From positions 9,513,501-9,577,500 of the forward strand of contig NC_079880.1 of assembly GCF_029227915.1 (NCBI RefSeq): a DNA stretch of 64,000 bases, given 5' to 3'. The translations under genes were made by a program, and so were the position numbers. The notes under the pieces are model-generated. The model saw only the letters and a program-made list of their open reading frames with translations. It was not told the origin of the DNA and did not search any database. This DNA comes from Hydractinia symbiolongicarpus. Taxonomy: Eukaryota; Cnidaria; Hydrozoa; Anthoathecata; Hydractiniidae. Positions 1-12,600 of this stretch are shown one piece after another. Numbering within the stretch: the stretch's first letter is position 1; every line of letters starts with the position of its first letter.

Positions 1-235
1 TAAGCGTATGTCATTGATATATAAGATTACCAGCAAGGTCCCCACGACACTTCCTTGGGGTCCCTACAATGAATGATTTTGCTTATGTAAACAGTATCTC
101 CTATTTTAGTTTTTTGTTGGCTTTCATTTAAGTAGCTTGTAAACCAATGTAATTTTATCCCTCTGATTCCATAATATTTGTGTTTTTTAAAGAATTTTGT
201 GATTTACACTATCAAAAGCTTTCGCAATCTATGTA
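1..235 (-). pseudogene. CR1/Jockey-like non-LTR reverse transcriptase fragment, cut by window edge
   Basis: Translating the minus strand from about 235 down to 1 gives reverse transcriptase motifs of the CR1/L2/Jockey type. There is an AKAFDSVNHKIL-like block (motif A with its aspartate), then YYGIRGIKLHWFTSYL, then GPQGSVVGTLL followed by YINDIR (motif B region). The catalytic YADD block would lie beyond the left edge. The reading needs at least one frame change or stop (after NHKIL), so the copy is decayed. The order and spacing of the motifs match the family, which makes the call fairly safe even though the piece is short. Confidence 0.6.
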
Positions 236-749
236 TTTCGCTATAACGGGCTCCGTCTTCTCTTAGTCTTTTTTTCACTTTTACTTTTCGTATTGGTATT
301 GGCAGCATGAAACGCGTATCTTTTATGATTTATTCCAGTTTGCAATTCTTAGCATCAACATCAGATCCATAATAATTAGTAAAGTCACCAAGTTTATATT
401 CACACCATTCTAATATTATAAAATCTCATCAACCATTGCTTTATTTTTTTTCCAACGTTCAACAAGTTATTGGTTTTTGCGGATGATGTCATTTAGTTCG
501 GCTGGTGTCTAGCAGGAGGCAGGGGATGCTTACTCAAGAGCCTGCACCAGATCCCAAGCATGAGTGAATTTCACCAATCCTCGTGTTTTCATATTCATAG
601 GTGTTTGTTTCAGTACAGCCGAACTCAATTAACTTTTCGATTATCCCTGTAATTCCTGTGCATTCTTTTTCTTTGGAGAGAAACCTCCTTTTTTCATTAA
701 CATCTCTGTCTTAAAAGGTTTGTTATATCTGCATTGCGATGTAATTACT
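236..749. other. Intergenic, nothing recognised
   Basis: AT-rich sequence with stops in all frames between the reverse transcriptase fragment and the EnSpm fragment. It may hold extremely decayed transposase sequence, but I cannot support any feature in it. Confidence 0.4.
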
Positions 750-1390
750 CCTATTCTCTTCATTAATGTATAGATTTTAATATTTTGGACTAGGAATAAT
801 ACCTATAATGAGTGTGTTTTCCCATAGCGATCGATGTTGCCTTGCTAAATTAAAAATTGAGAAGTAAATTACACCAACACTATGCACTTTGTTCTTATAC
901 GGATTAAATCAATGTAGGTTTAACATAACGCCCAAATTTCTTTTATCTGCAAAATGTAAGTCCCCTATGCTGTCCTTAAAACTTTTCCAAATCTGTCTAT
1001 CAAAAATATCTGACATTTTGACATGGTCATCATGTTTAGTAAACAATAGTTCCATGAAACCTGGACGTGCCAGCAACTCTTCTAGGACAGTCTTTATACT
1101 CTGATAAGCTGAAACCTTTTTTGGATATAAGTTTATATTTTCTTCAAACGATACAAATGGGTGATTAAGGAATGTCACATGACTACATTTGTTGCTTGTC
1201 TTTCTACCTGTATTTTCTTTTTTACAGCATTAATTTAAGGAATACCAAGATTGACATAACGTGCAAACAACATCTTTGTAAAAAATTTCCGATCCAGAGC
1301 CAGATATTGTCTAGCCATGTTTAATGAATTTGGAAATTTTTTCAATGTTTCATCAAGAATGTGTAAACCAAACATTTTGTTGAGCGATAA
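750..1390 (-). pseudogene. EnSpm/CACTA-like transposase, N-terminal part
   Basis: Read on the minus strand in mixed frames, this gives the N-terminal half of an animal EnSpm/CACTA (TNP2-like) transposase. In order: an LDETLKKFPNSLNMARQYLALD segment, DVVCTLCQSWYSL with a CxxC pair, a CKKENTGRKTSNKC stretch with further cysteines, TFLNHPFV, KVSAYQSIKTVLEELLARPGF, then DIFDRQIWKSF, RNLGVMLNL and SVGVIYFSIFNLARQ...IIGIIPSPK. This order is the usual one for the family. The longest open piece is 909-1178. Several frame changes and stops break it. It lies downstream, on the minus strand, of a C-terminal piece at 3-4.5 kb. The two are therefore either different copies or a rearranged one. Confidence 0.65.
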
Positions 1391-2989
1391 ACAAATCAGT
1401 AAATCTTAAAATATTTACCAATGTGTTATTAGAGAGAAAAATATTATTTTGCAAAATATGCATCGCTTGTAATACTAGAGTGATGAATTTGGTGTTATGA
1501 TGGTTAGCATGATGACCAACAACAACAATAAAGTCGTCCTCTGGTTCTGCTTTAGGATTTTCCCAAAATTCCGTTGTGGTTGTGTTTTCTTCATTCTGTA
1601 AATCAAGTATATATGCGAAACATAGCTAACCATGTACTCAAGCTTGTAAGAAGCAAGAAAGTGCATTCAGCACCTTCTTCTGGGAGCCTAATCCCAGTTT
1701 TATTTACATCCACCGTAATTGTTTTTTTTTTGTCTAAATTTAAATAGTGTGAATTTGCACTAAAACGGGAGTACATTTTTTCAAAAGGGAGAGGGATCTC
1801 TTTTTCCTAGCGGTTTGAAATTACCCTGCTGTGTGTTTTAGATACAGTTTAACGTTATTCACGAGTTTGCTCACTCGCCGCCTTCCAAAATGCAATTATA
1901 AGAAGCTTAGCAAGGGGTCTTGGCAATTGCTTTGTCTTTGTAAGTCTTGAAAACTACATTTGATAATTTTATACCATGTTCTCCTATTTTTCTTATGATA
2001 CGTTTTTACTGCTTGTACACATTTTTTTTCTTATTCCGATCAGTAGGTTTCACGTATTTCTTAACAGATTTCTATAACTATCCTGACTATATATAACCCC
2101 AGTTCTGTATGGAGGCTAAGTTGGCTCACTTAGTCTACAGGGTTAACGATCCTGCCATACCTAATGTTACGAAGAAGCCATATAAGGGGTTTTCATTTCT
2201 ATCTTTCTTGTTTCCGTGACTTTATATCCACGAAGATTACTCCACTGTTTTCAGGCTGGTGCTGACCTACGGCTGGTCCGAAGCAAATGGCTGGTCCAAA
2301 CCGACAATTACCGGTGTAAGACTGAGTGTTGGGATCCCGTAACACATGTGGAAAGCTACTGCCAGGTTCACAAGTCCTAGTGATCGGGTGATTGTCCGCT
2401 TTAACTTAAACACGTTCCTTTAAGAATAATTTTAAATTTATCCGTTTAAGGATACTCACGTTATGATAAGTGTTATTTATCTCATGTGTTCCTATTCAAT
2501 TTATTTTGAATTGCTTTAATATTTATTGTTTTGTGTTGCATTTTTCTGCCCCTTTACGGTCAATGTTTTTAGGAAATCCCTTCAAAAAGGGGGATTTTGC
2601 TTTTTAGAAAAATCTTTAGAAGATTGTAACCTCTAACTATAGTAGAACCAGCAGTCATTAGGCAAGAAATATCATTACAGCTAGCTGTTTTGTCACCTCA
2701 TCATCAATTGTAAAAATGTATGTGTGTGTGTTCTTCACATCAAGATGCTTTTAGGTTGCTAAAATTTATTACCTAATTGCGTTACGACACATACGGAATG
2801 CCAATAACCTTTAAAGTGTATATATCTTTATATATTACTGATGTTAGTTATCTTATATCCTATAAATTCTTGTCACGAGAAATCGTCAAAATCTTGTATT
2901 CAAAATGACTGTAAATAAGAGTCTAAGTGGCAGATTACTTTAACAATTTTGATATGGTTTATTTTCTGAGATCGTCTATCAATCATGTC
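1391..2989. other. Gene-free stretch with a retroelement-like 3' tail near 2,540-2,640
   Basis: No coding sequence is recognised. Around 2,560-2,640 there is a stretch (AAATCCC...AAAAAGGGGGATTT, then TTTAGAAGATTGTAACCTCTA) that resembles, with divergence, the tails at 44.4, 45.1 and 56.2 kb. Those share an AAAAAGG block followed by CTAGAGGAG...CCTCTAG. Positions 2,080-2,420 are locally more GC-rich and may belong to the same retroelement tail, but I could not assign them. Confidence 0.35.
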
Positions 2990-4560
2990 GGTAGCTGTTT
3001 AGAACTAATGACACATATCCATCATCATCATTACTTACTTGTACAAATATAATTCTACTGTGTAGTTGCCTGTGTGAAATAATTAGTATGTCATCAGTTT
3101 AATTACGTGATAAAAGCATTTTCCCAGCACTTTGGTTTCAATAAAATCATCAACAGTTTTATTCAGACTGCCTAACATAATGTTAGGATATAATGATCTT
3201 CCTGTAGCATATAGAACTCTGAAAACTACATTGCACCAGTTGTAGTTTTTGCAAAAAATAAATTTTTTTAAAGGTGATATTATTAGAAAAATATGCCACC
3301 ATGTTGCTATTGGAGTTTCGTTTGTACACACATGATAAACTATGATACACAGCATCATTATGTAATATACGTTGACAGTATTGAGTGAACAGAGGAAATT
3401 TATTGTCAAGTTCCTCTGGCAAATCATAATCAGGAAGTATGTGTATCAACCTTTATTTTATCAGGCCCGATGTTTCCACATAGGGTTGCAGTGAGATGCT
3501 GCATATTGTAATCACCACCAATATTTTTTTGCAATAAGGTGAGCATTTTGGAGGGTGGAGATGTTGGTTACCATTTGATCAATTATTCCTCTAGTGCCAT
3601 GGAATTGTCGTTTCAAGTTCCAATGAATCCTTCAAAAACAAAATTGGACAAATAACTAGAGCACATCCGTGTACTTTACGTGTTTCTGCCAAATGAAGCA
3701 ACGTTTGATTGGTGAAGGTCTGTGATCCAGGTTCATATAACTCACAATTCAACTTGTGGTACTTCACTAGCATTTTTCCTGCTAATTCCACATCTTGGTC
3801 AGCAACAGTATCTTCATTCAAAATTTCAATTGCTGTAACAAAAAGACCAAAATGGCAGAAAATTTTATCTGGAATAGAACCTTTCTATAGTGGTAAGATA
3901 ACACGGAGCAGAAGTAACTGGAGATCCCTGGCCTTTGCTAGCTTTATTGTTGACTCATTAATTGTGCAAGTTTCTTTAAGAAATCATGAGGATATTTCAT
4001 TTTTATCAGGCTACTATTGATGATGGACAAGGCATCTTTATAAAGGAAACCATTTCTGAGTAAAATATAATTAAGTAACTTTCTTCTAAATTCTCCTTTT
4101 ACCACTAAGTGCATGTAGTCAAGTGGAATTTTGCTGGTAAGTTCATTATGTCAAGTAATACAGATCTCCCCTTGAAACCGAATAATATGGTGTTGTTTTG
4201 TTCAGCTGCATTCCCATGAAGTTCTAATTCATCATGTGTTCTTTTACTTGCCCTTTTGTTTTCATTTTGATATGAATCTCTACCTAGCTTCTGCCCAGGA
4301 TGGTAGCATATAGGGCATCCAAATTTCCCAGTAAACTGTTTAAATTAAGAGAAGGTGCTCATGCAGGCAATTCTCTTAACCCTGCTTGTATATTCAAATT
4401 GAAGGAAATGTTCTGATTATTCATCATAGCATTGAAATCATTTTCCCTCAAATTTTCGACAGCCTGCACAAAATGTAGCGGGGGAAAATCAAATTCAGGC
4501 TTCTTATTTCCATACCATAAGCCACATAAGACAATGTTTTTTAAAGCATATCGCAATGCT
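2990..4560 (-). pseudogene. EnSpm/CACTA-like transposase, central and C-terminal part
   Basis: The minus strand encodes, in shifting frames, the second half of a CACTA-type transposase. At 4,556-4,359 is LKNIVLCGLWYGNKKPEFDF, the typical 'LWfG..KP' block. Next, near 4,320, comes CPICYHPGQKLG (the 'C..C.hpG' block), followed by RTHDELE. At 3,821-3,591 is a region with LAGKMLVKYHKL and LLHLAETRKVHGCALVI, then FVFEGFIGT and HGTRGIIDQMV near 3,560-3,640. C-terminal segments with YHSLSCVYKRNSNSN lie at 3,449-3,083. Multiple stops and frameshifts make this a pseudogene. The R2-like element starts just beyond its upper end, so it probably inserted here. Confidence 0.6.
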
Positions 4561-4589
4561 ATTGAAGATATTATTTTGGTTTGTCTGTT

Positions 4590-6706
4590 CAGTATTCATA
4601 TTACTGTGGAAACTTTATCATTTCTTGAACATGATAAATGCTGTAATTGGCTACATTTAAACATTTTTGGCCTAATTGGTGGTGCTCCATCAATAAACCA
4701 CAATGACCTGGACAGTTTGTCCTTTCTTTTCAACCTTTTCCAATCTTGTTTAAAGAATTCCTACATTCCTGTTCAGTGGAGGGTCGCTTTAGAAGTTTAT
4801 ATCCCTAAAAACAAGCCTCCATCTCCATCATCCATTAAGGACTTTCGGCCAATAGCTCTCCTCAATGTGGAAGGAAAACTTTTTTTCCGTCTTGTGTCAA
4901 AGCGCCTAGAAAACCACATCATTCAAAAAAAACACTTTATTAACAAATCCATTTAAAAAGGATGTATGGAAAAAGTTCCTGGTTGCTGGGAGCATATGTC
5001 TCTTGTCTGGGCTGCTCTGAGAAACGCCAAGTCTAAAAAAATGCACTATCTGCAATATGGCTTGATGTGGCGAATGCGTATCCCACTATACCGCATAAAC
5101 TCATTTTCATGGCCCTTCGTCGCTATGGTGTATCAGAGTCTTGGATAAGGTTTATTAACGCCTACTATGGCAGCCTCTGGAGCAAGTCATTCTCTTTTAC
5201 AGCCTTATCCAGCTGGCACCAACACTTTAGAGGAATTTTTATTGGATGTACATTATCAATCATACTATTTTTGGCAGCTATAATGTAATCATTGAATATG
5301 TGTTGTTGTGTTCCGCCTGGCGATTCAGACCATCCTCCGGTTAAGGCTTTTATGGATGACATATTTCTAATGTCTTCAAGTGTCCCTCAAACTCAAAACT
5401 TGTTGGATCGTTGTGTAACAGCCCTTCATTGGGCTGGAATGGGCTTTAGACCTTCAAAATCACGAAGCATTGTTATAGCTAATGGAAAAGTTTTAGATGA
5501 GTCTCCTTTTTGTGTCCTGCAAAAACCAATCCCATCTATTCACGCAAACCCAGTTAAGTTTCTCGGCCGGACGATAAATTCAACATTGTCAGATTTAGCT
5601 GTTGTCCAACAGGTTATTGTTAACGCTGTAGAGCAGGTCAAACTCATAGATAAGTCTTCTCATAGAGGCATTCACAAAGTGTAATTTTTGCATCATCTTC
5701 TAATTCCCCGAATACGATGGCCTTTTTTAATTTACGAAGTTCCGATATCTCGTATTGTTTCACTAGAACAAAAGTTTTCTTTCTTCATAAGAAAGTGGCT
5801 CAGACTCAATTACTCTATTTCTAACATAAGTTTGTATTCCGCTTCATCGCCATGCCCGTTACCTTTAAAAAGTCTATCTTCCGTACTAAAATCTGCTAAG
5901 ATCAGCGGTTATCTTCTCCTCCGAGATTCAGCTGATCCTCTGGTCTCAGGCTCTCCTCCAGACTTTAAGGCTGGACACTGGAAGGTAGATCAAACAGTAA
6001 AATCAGCAGAGAGTCAACTCGAGTTTAAGAAAATACTTGGTTTCCACCAGTTTGGTTGAGCAGGCTTGGGACTGGTAAGCCATAAGAGTGTACCAGCAAT
6101 TGGTACCCATTCTTACCGCAAACTTGTATCAGATGTTGTGCAGGACAATGAGGAAGACATCTATTATGCTCGAGCCGTTCAGCTTCATGTCAAAGGTAAC
6201 TGGACTAATGGTGCTTGTTTATTAAATACGATCTTTCTTGGAAGAACCTACTGTCTCTGCCGCAAAGTTTATCTTCGTTTTGCATCGTCGCAACCTATGA
6301 CACACTTCCTTCTCCTACAAATCTTGTCAAGTGGGGGTTGCACCCTATGTAAAAAACCCTCTTGTAACGTGTCCCACATTTTAGGCGCTTGTAAATTATA
6401 CCTTCCACAAGGTAGATTCATGTACCGCCACGACACTGTTCTACGTGTGTTAGTGACAGCCATTCAGAACTTCTTATACGATTATGAGCCAGCAAAACCA
6501 TCTAGATGTCATAAAATATCCTTTGTTCCAGCTGGTAAACGTCTTCCCACCAAAAGGCGTTCTAAAATTCAAGGTATCCTTCACCTGGCCTCTGATTGGA
6601 GATTATTGTCACACTTAGATTCAACCTTAACCCTTTCACTCCCAGCTATTTTTCCCCTATATTCCCAGAGCATTTTCTTTGGAATTCAACCTTACTAACT
6701 TAAATA
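4590..6706 (+). pseudogene. R2-superfamily non-LTR retrotransposon (RT plus start of restriction-like endonuclease)
   Basis: The plus strand encodes a 5'-truncated reverse transcriptase. Visible in order: YIPKNKPP...IKDFRPIALLNVEGKLFFRL (fingers), VPGCWEHMSLVWAAL, ANAYPTIPHKLIFMALRRYGV (motif A), GIFIGCTLSIILFLA (motif B), AFMDDIFLMSS (catalytic MDD, motif C) and FLGRTI. Then come thumb and C-terminal parts, with a CCHC knuckle CTLCKKPSCNVSHILGAC and PQGRFMYRHDTVLRVL. The knuckle and the SDWRLLSHL block are what R2/NeSL/HERO-type elements with a restriction-like endonuclease show. Breaks: in-frame TAA at 4,954, a frameshift near 5,045, and stops at 5,286, 5,682 and 6,057. The sequence stops exactly where the Helitron 3' end begins, so the endonuclease core is missing here. 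Confidence 0.75.
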
Positions 6707-6730
6707 CTAGGGCAGTGTCCACACTGGTGC
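6707..6730 (-). repeat. Candidate Helitron 3' terminus (hairpin plus CTAG)
   Basis: On the minus strand the bases ACCAGTGTGGACACTGCC precede CTAG and then T. The inverted pair CAGTGT/ACACTG with a 2-base loop sits 2 bases from CTAG. Helitrons characteristically end in a short hairpin followed by CTRR and insert between A and T. The R2-like coding sequence ends at the same point. The spacing between hairpin and end is shorter than usual, which lowers confidence. Confidence 0.5.
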
Positions 6731-7504
6731 GACCGCTGCGTGCATCAATTTTTTAGTTCAAATAAATAAGTTTTCTTGTGGTCATATATATCATCACTTT
6801 TGTTGAAGGCCAATTTATATGTATATATATTACAGATATTTATTATTCACTGCCTTTCAACCTATTTGTATACCTGAATCAGTTGAATATGCTGCTGGTT
6901 CCATACTTTCTATGCAAGAACTTATCCTATTTTCTGCAAAGCTTGCATATGCGCAGCAGTTGGAAAAGTGGTACGCTACGATAGGTGACCAATTTGCAAT
7001 ACCGCGAAATTCATTTTTCCATCGTTCAGTACGGCTAGGGCAGGTTAACTTTTCATTGGAAAATTTTTGGCCATGAAAAAACAGAATATAATGCGCGGGA
7101 AGAGGCCACATTGCGTAGTTACTTTTCAGCATTGGAAATTGACGAAGCATGGTATAACAAAACCAAACGTACTTTTTGTTTTTAAAGTAAATATTTACAA
7201 TGTGAAAATAAAGAAAAGTCACATACCTATCAAAATAATAACAAAAAATAGAGAGCAAAAAAGTGTTTGATCTTTATGTGTTAGACCAGCTATCAACATG
7301 ATATAAAAAGAGTTTTCATATAAAAGCTGTAATAGAAAATTAACGAGAAACGAAGTGTTGGATCATGATCTCTCAAATCAGCTCAATTTCTACAACTGAC
7401 AAATTGGTACATATATAGCATGAAATAAGCAGTTTTCACAGTCCTGCGGTAATAATAACACAAGTAGTACAAAAAAAGCCATAGTGGAATCATCTTCGAA
7501 TAGT
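6731..7504. other. Helitron 3' region, no recognised gene
   Basis: This is the segment between the proposed Helitron 3' end and the RPA-like stop codon. The longest open frame is 133 codons on the minus strand (7,258-6,857). It resembles no family I know and has no partner motifs. It could be a decayed accessory exon or untranslated sequence. Confidence 0.4.
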
Positions 7505-8538
7505 TCATTTTTTATGCATGGTCATTTTGCTAACTTTTTGACCTTTGGTGATAACAAAATCAACATCTGTGAGATTCAACAAATCGGATCGCAGTTTCAC
7601 CTCATCCGCAATTTCTTCGCCGAAATATTCTTCAAGGACTTCTCTGTAAGCAGTTACGGTTAAAGCAACATATTCGTTACACATATCCAAAACAACACAT
7701 ATTTGGCAGCAGTTCGGTTGCTGCTTTAAATGAGTGACTGAGAAATCTCGACCACAGTGAACATTGGTGCAGGTTGCCAAACCAGTTCCTGGACGAATAT
7801 CTACTTTTCCCTTACATATTTTGCATTGTAAGAAGGTTTTCACGACAATACTCTCAATAACGGGACAACATACGATCATTTCCTTAGGCGATGTTGCTGT
7901 AGAATCTTTTTGCGCTACAGACTCATCAAATTGTACATCCAACGCTTCTGTTAAAAAGCAAATGATTGTCGAATAATTGGTTGTAAGAACCAGCTCTTCA
8001 TTGAAGGTCTTGGTTGACGCATTTGCTATTTGAATCAATTGGAATTCCTTAACAATTTCCAATAAATCAGCCCAAATAGTGATCTTCAATGTTCTCGTAC
8101 CATCACTAAAGATGCCCTCTCTCATTCTATCCTGGCGATTTTTACCCTGCTTCGTGTACACTTGACATGTTTCTTCTGAAGTGAATTTTATTTGACCAAC
8201 CACTGATGTCACTAAACCATCATCATCTATATCAGCTAAACGCACTGCATCAGCATCGTTCAAATCAAAGCCAATGGCATCTGATGCTGGTGAGATGACC
8301 GAGTATGCATTGAAGAAGAAAAGATCTTTGCTAGGTACAAGTTTCGCAAGTAATATTGGAGTTTTGTTATGAAAAGCATCCAATATTTTCTGTCTAATGA
8401 TTTTGATATTTTTGTGGTTGCTAACCAAAATTTTCTTGAAGTCCGTAGGACCACTTTTGATGAAAATGAAAAAGTAATCACGGGTTTTCTGTTGGTTTTG
8501 TTTGATGGGTGAAAACGATGCGACAAAGCCAGTTATGT
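7505..8538 (-). CDS. RPA70-like single-strand DNA-binding protein of the Helitron, last exon
   Basis: This is the main exon of a replication protein A large-subunit homologue; such proteins bind single-stranded DNA through OB folds. It starts at a splice acceptor (TTTTTTAG before 8,538) with DITGFVASFSPIKQNQQKTRDYFFIFIKSG, the first OB fold. A second OB-like region follows (VVGQIKFTSEE, GIFSDGTRTLKITIWADLLE). The C-terminal domain has a zinc ribbon (CKICKGKV...LATCTNVHCG). The frame is open for about 344 codons to the TAA at 7,505. RPA-like genes beside Rep-helicase are known from plant and some animal Helitrons and are thought to protect the displaced strand. Two upstream exons join it in phase, so this gene may be intact except for an unresolved first exon. 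Confidence 0.8.
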
Positions 8539-9183
8539 CTAAAAAAGAGGAGCATTATACAGGATTAGTTTGCTTGTACAGAATCAGGGATTTTTTATTC
8601 ACAGAATACAGAGAATCGTCAACTTCATCTGTGTGTAAAATTTTTCTCAATATGTACCTTGAGATTATTGCAGTATTGTTTCAAGATTTTTTCAGATACA
8701 ATTTTGTTTTTTATAAGCAACTCGTTTATGGGCAACTGAACTTGATTTCAAAAAGTATTAAGCAACTTCAGTTCTTGACAATTCCAAACATAAGCAACTG
8801 TCTAAATTAGTATTGCACATGAATAATTCAAAGCCCAAGAGAAACGCACTATTTTCGTCTTCGTGTGCCGAAATTGTGCCTTTTCCTTGTATTTCCCTTT
8901 AAAAAACTACCAGTAAATTAAGCCTAATTGCAATTTTTCTTTTCTTTATTATAACACCGAAAAGTTTATCAAGAAAAATAAGCAACCAATAAGCAACTTG
9001 AGATACAAAAATTGGTCAAAAAGTAAGCAACTTGAGTTCTTATCAAAATCCTAAGTTGCTTATAAAAAAAATCACGCATCATAGAATCAATTTTTAGCAG
9101 TTGGAAACATATCCGCTAAAATTTCTCTACAATAAAGTAAATCATTATGCTAAGCAAAATATGTATCAGACTTATTCACTTAC

Positions 9184-9309
9184 CAATAGCAGTTGATGTT
9201 GCTGAGGGTGAATAAGGGGAAGATATATTGGTGAAAAGTCTTTTGCTTGGAGTTAATGGACTATCTGAAATTAAAGATGTCGATGCTCGTTTCTTGGGTG
9301 TACTTTGTT
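9184..9309 (-). CDS. RPA-like gene, internal exon
   Basis: An exon of 126 bases is flanked by CCTTTAG (acceptor) and GTAAGT (donor) on the minus strand. It reads EQSTPKKRASTSLISDSPLT and on to SATSTAI, a serine/proline-rich linker. Both junctions are phase 1 and join cleanly to the exon above (VPDTE) and to the OB-fold exon below (AIDITGF). The phase agreement over three exons is the main support. Confidence 0.6.
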
Positions 9310-9506
9310 CTAAAGGCAAGTAACAAATTTCATGAAGAGGGAAAGGTAGTATTTATATGCTAGCTGTTGAATAGATAAATCATTGAAAGTTTTGTCTACT
9401 TGTTTTGGTTGTGTTAGAATGAAAAAATTCACAACTCATCAAAATATTTGTACAATGCAAAGGCTTTCTAACAGTTTGATAGATATGAATAAATGAAAAA
9501 AGTTAC

Positions 9507-9569
9507 CTGTGTCAGGTACATTTATAGGTGGTGAACCATTGGGAGTATCATCCACTCGTTTTAGTTGTG
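9507..9569 (-). CDS. RPA-like gene, upstream small exon
   Basis: A 63-base exon lies between TTATTATTAG (acceptor) and GTAACT (donor) on the minus strand. It encodes AQLKRVDDTPNGSPPINVPD. It begins and ends in phase 1, so a further 5' exon with the start codon must lie above it; I could not identify that exon between 9,570 and the end of the Rep-helicase at 9,698. Confidence 0.5.
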
Positions 9570-9697
9570 CTAATAATAAAAAAAGCAAACCTTATTACTT
9601 TTCATACGTAGTCTAGTGAAGATGAAGTTAATTAAAGAAAAAAACAACCTTTTTTAACTACTTTTCTCATCTTTTGACATCAGACACTAAAAATGAA

Positions 9698-12600
9698 TTA
9701 TATAGCTATATCATGCAGTCTATGCTCTTCTGAAATACGGTATTGAAAATTTGCACTGTTGCTTATGGATGTAAGACGTTCATAACTCATTGGTTCAACT
9801 ATAAGATCTTCCAATTTTCGGACTCTCGACAATGCAACATAAGTCAATCCTGGTGATTTTTCACTGCTGCCAAGGTCAATCCACACCTTTGGTAGAGTAA
9901 GACCTTGTGATTTGTGAATTGTAATGGCCCAAGCTAATTTTAAAGGAAATTGTGTCCTTTCAAAGTTTGACCCATATGATTCAGAAGTGCTTGAGCAGGG
10001 TGCAATTGGCACAACATTGTCGTTATTAAAACATGGACCACAATAAGTGTAAAATTGAACAAGAATTGCTACTGGAAAGAGTTCGTAAGCAGATGCATAC
10101 ACGATGTTATGAATGGTTCCTAAAGAACCATTGCACAAACCCACTTCTGTCCAAAGATTCCTTGTGAGCATCACTCTGGCACCTACAGCTAAATAAATAC
10201 ATGGTGACAGACCACCCATATCATCAGCAGAAAATTTAGCAGCAGAAGCTTTGCTATGGATTGCTTTTATTTTGGCAATTGGTTTTTGAAGAGATTTTAA
10301 TGACGTAAAATTATTCTCTGCAACTTCTCTGTTACCATAAGATAATCTCAAGGCTTCAGAGAAAGAATCAATATTATTACAAATTCTAGGAGTGCGAGTT
10401 AGTAAAGTGTTCCAATCGTGAAGTGTTGGTTTACCATCTCTGATATTGGAGAGCAAATTTTTGAATTCAACACAGTCCTGATTGTTTCCAGAAACTCGTT
10501 GATTGATAGCTCTATCACTGTTTGAAACATGTTGTATAAAAAAATCCTTCTGAGTCATGTTCTGTAGAAGGTTTATAATGGTAAAGAACCTTACCATTGA
10601 CAGGAGGTAGCTGACCCAAGTCACCAACTAAAATAATGTTTATGCCACCAAATGCTTTCTCAGTTATACCTGTGGCTTGCTTACACCTTCTATTGACCCA
10701 AGATAAATCTCGTTGACTGATAACAGAATACTCATCTATGATCAGATACTTTTTATTACAAAATGTATTTTGTATCTGTGATAAGCTGGCACCTTGAAGA
10801 TCATGGTTACGCTTCCCTCTCACAGGCAACTTAAGTAAATAGTGTAGTGTTTTGCCGCTTACATTGTAAGCAGCAATACCGAACAAAGCTGAAATGTAAC
10901 AGCTTGCATTTAGAGCATAGCGCAATCTGTCAATCAAGAAACTCTTACCACTACCTGCTTTACCAATGATCAAAAGTAAAAGCTGCTCACAAGTATCAGA
11001 TTTAGAATGATGAATAACCAAGTCAAATGCTTTACGCTGCTGTAAATTCAACTTCTCAATATTTTCCGATTCATCAGAAGGAACTGATAAAACATAATCG
11101 TTGAGATGAATGCTTCTCTGGGCACTGATCCAGGCTGGCATATTGCTGATTTCCTGTTCAGTAAATTGACTTCTCTGTTGATTCCAGTATTGCACATCTT
11201 CCAGTCTGTCATTTTCATCCGAGTCATTGGGATTGTTGATGAGAAGCTCAGAGAGAAACATCCATTCCTCCTTCTCATCCTGATTGGACAAATTTGTATT
11301 ATTTTCATCATCAGAAGCGTCACTTTCTTTTTCATATATTGTTGAGCTCTGTAAATTTTCTAATTCAAAAGCAAAATGAGGAACCAAGTCTGTATTTCTG
11401 ACTGTAAAAAGGCACCCCATGTTCCTATGAATGTTTTATCACACTCTTCATTGTTATTCCACAGTGAAGCTATGGTACGAGACCATGGTTTATACTTGAT
11501 CAGATTAAACTTACAATAACTACCATAGTTAACACCCTTTCGGTATGAAGAGTAAGTTGGAATAGTTCTCACAATGACCATTTTCCGCCGTTTTTTTATT
11601 TGACCATCTTTCAAAAAATAATGAGAATGGAAATTGATAAAATTAGAGTTGATCACTTTTACATCAGAGGTAAAATCATGCCGGTTAGCATATATATCTG
11701 ATAAGGACCACCGAGTTATCAGCTCTCCATCTACTGATTCAACCTTCCTCGATCCATCAAGAGAAATTGTAATTACTTCAAATGATGAACTATGCAACTT
11801 GAGCTTCAATATTTGGTAGCACACTTCTTGGATACTCATGTCACGCAAGCCAACGGCTCGCATCATAAGTTTTTTGACAACTTTCACAGGATCAAACTCA
11901 CTATTTGATACACTATTAGCAACATGAGTGAATGCATCTTTTGCAACTACAGAAAGCTTTTCAGGTTTTGAAGCATATTTGGTGAGGTATTCTAAACAAG
12001 AATGATAATCAATCACAACACTTACATCACAATTAGCTCTCCAACCCTGAAGCTGTACACGTTGGTGCCTGTTCAACCTGGGATCATTTCTGGCAGTTTC
12101 TATTTCTGCTCTCAATTTTAGAGATCCATCTCTGGTGTTGACTTTCTTAAATTTCAAAGAAGTTTTTGAACGCATTTCGAATGGGTACTTGAATCTGCAC
12201 ACCAGTCCACTTCCATTATCTTTCAAACAATACAAGGTACTACACACATGTTTTTGGACAGAATTGAGCAGATCTACATAATCAGTATGTAAAAGTTCAG
12301 GATTTTGTAATTCACTGAACAGTCTTTTACATGGATGCTTAACTGGTTTGCTCCACACACAATCACCTTCAGGATTAATAGTAGTAAGTAGTGTATCAAT
12401 GTAATTGCAAACTATTTGTTCAGCATATTTACCAACTTCAATATCATACTCAAGAAGAGCCAATTCATCCTCTGACATGCTACGTTTGTCAACTTTGACA
12501 CTACATTCAGTTGCTAAAAATCCTTTCAGTGCGATGTCTGTAAGTTCAACTAATCCTGGGTCATTTTTCAGTTTAGCGAGTCCATGACAGTGCACAGAGC

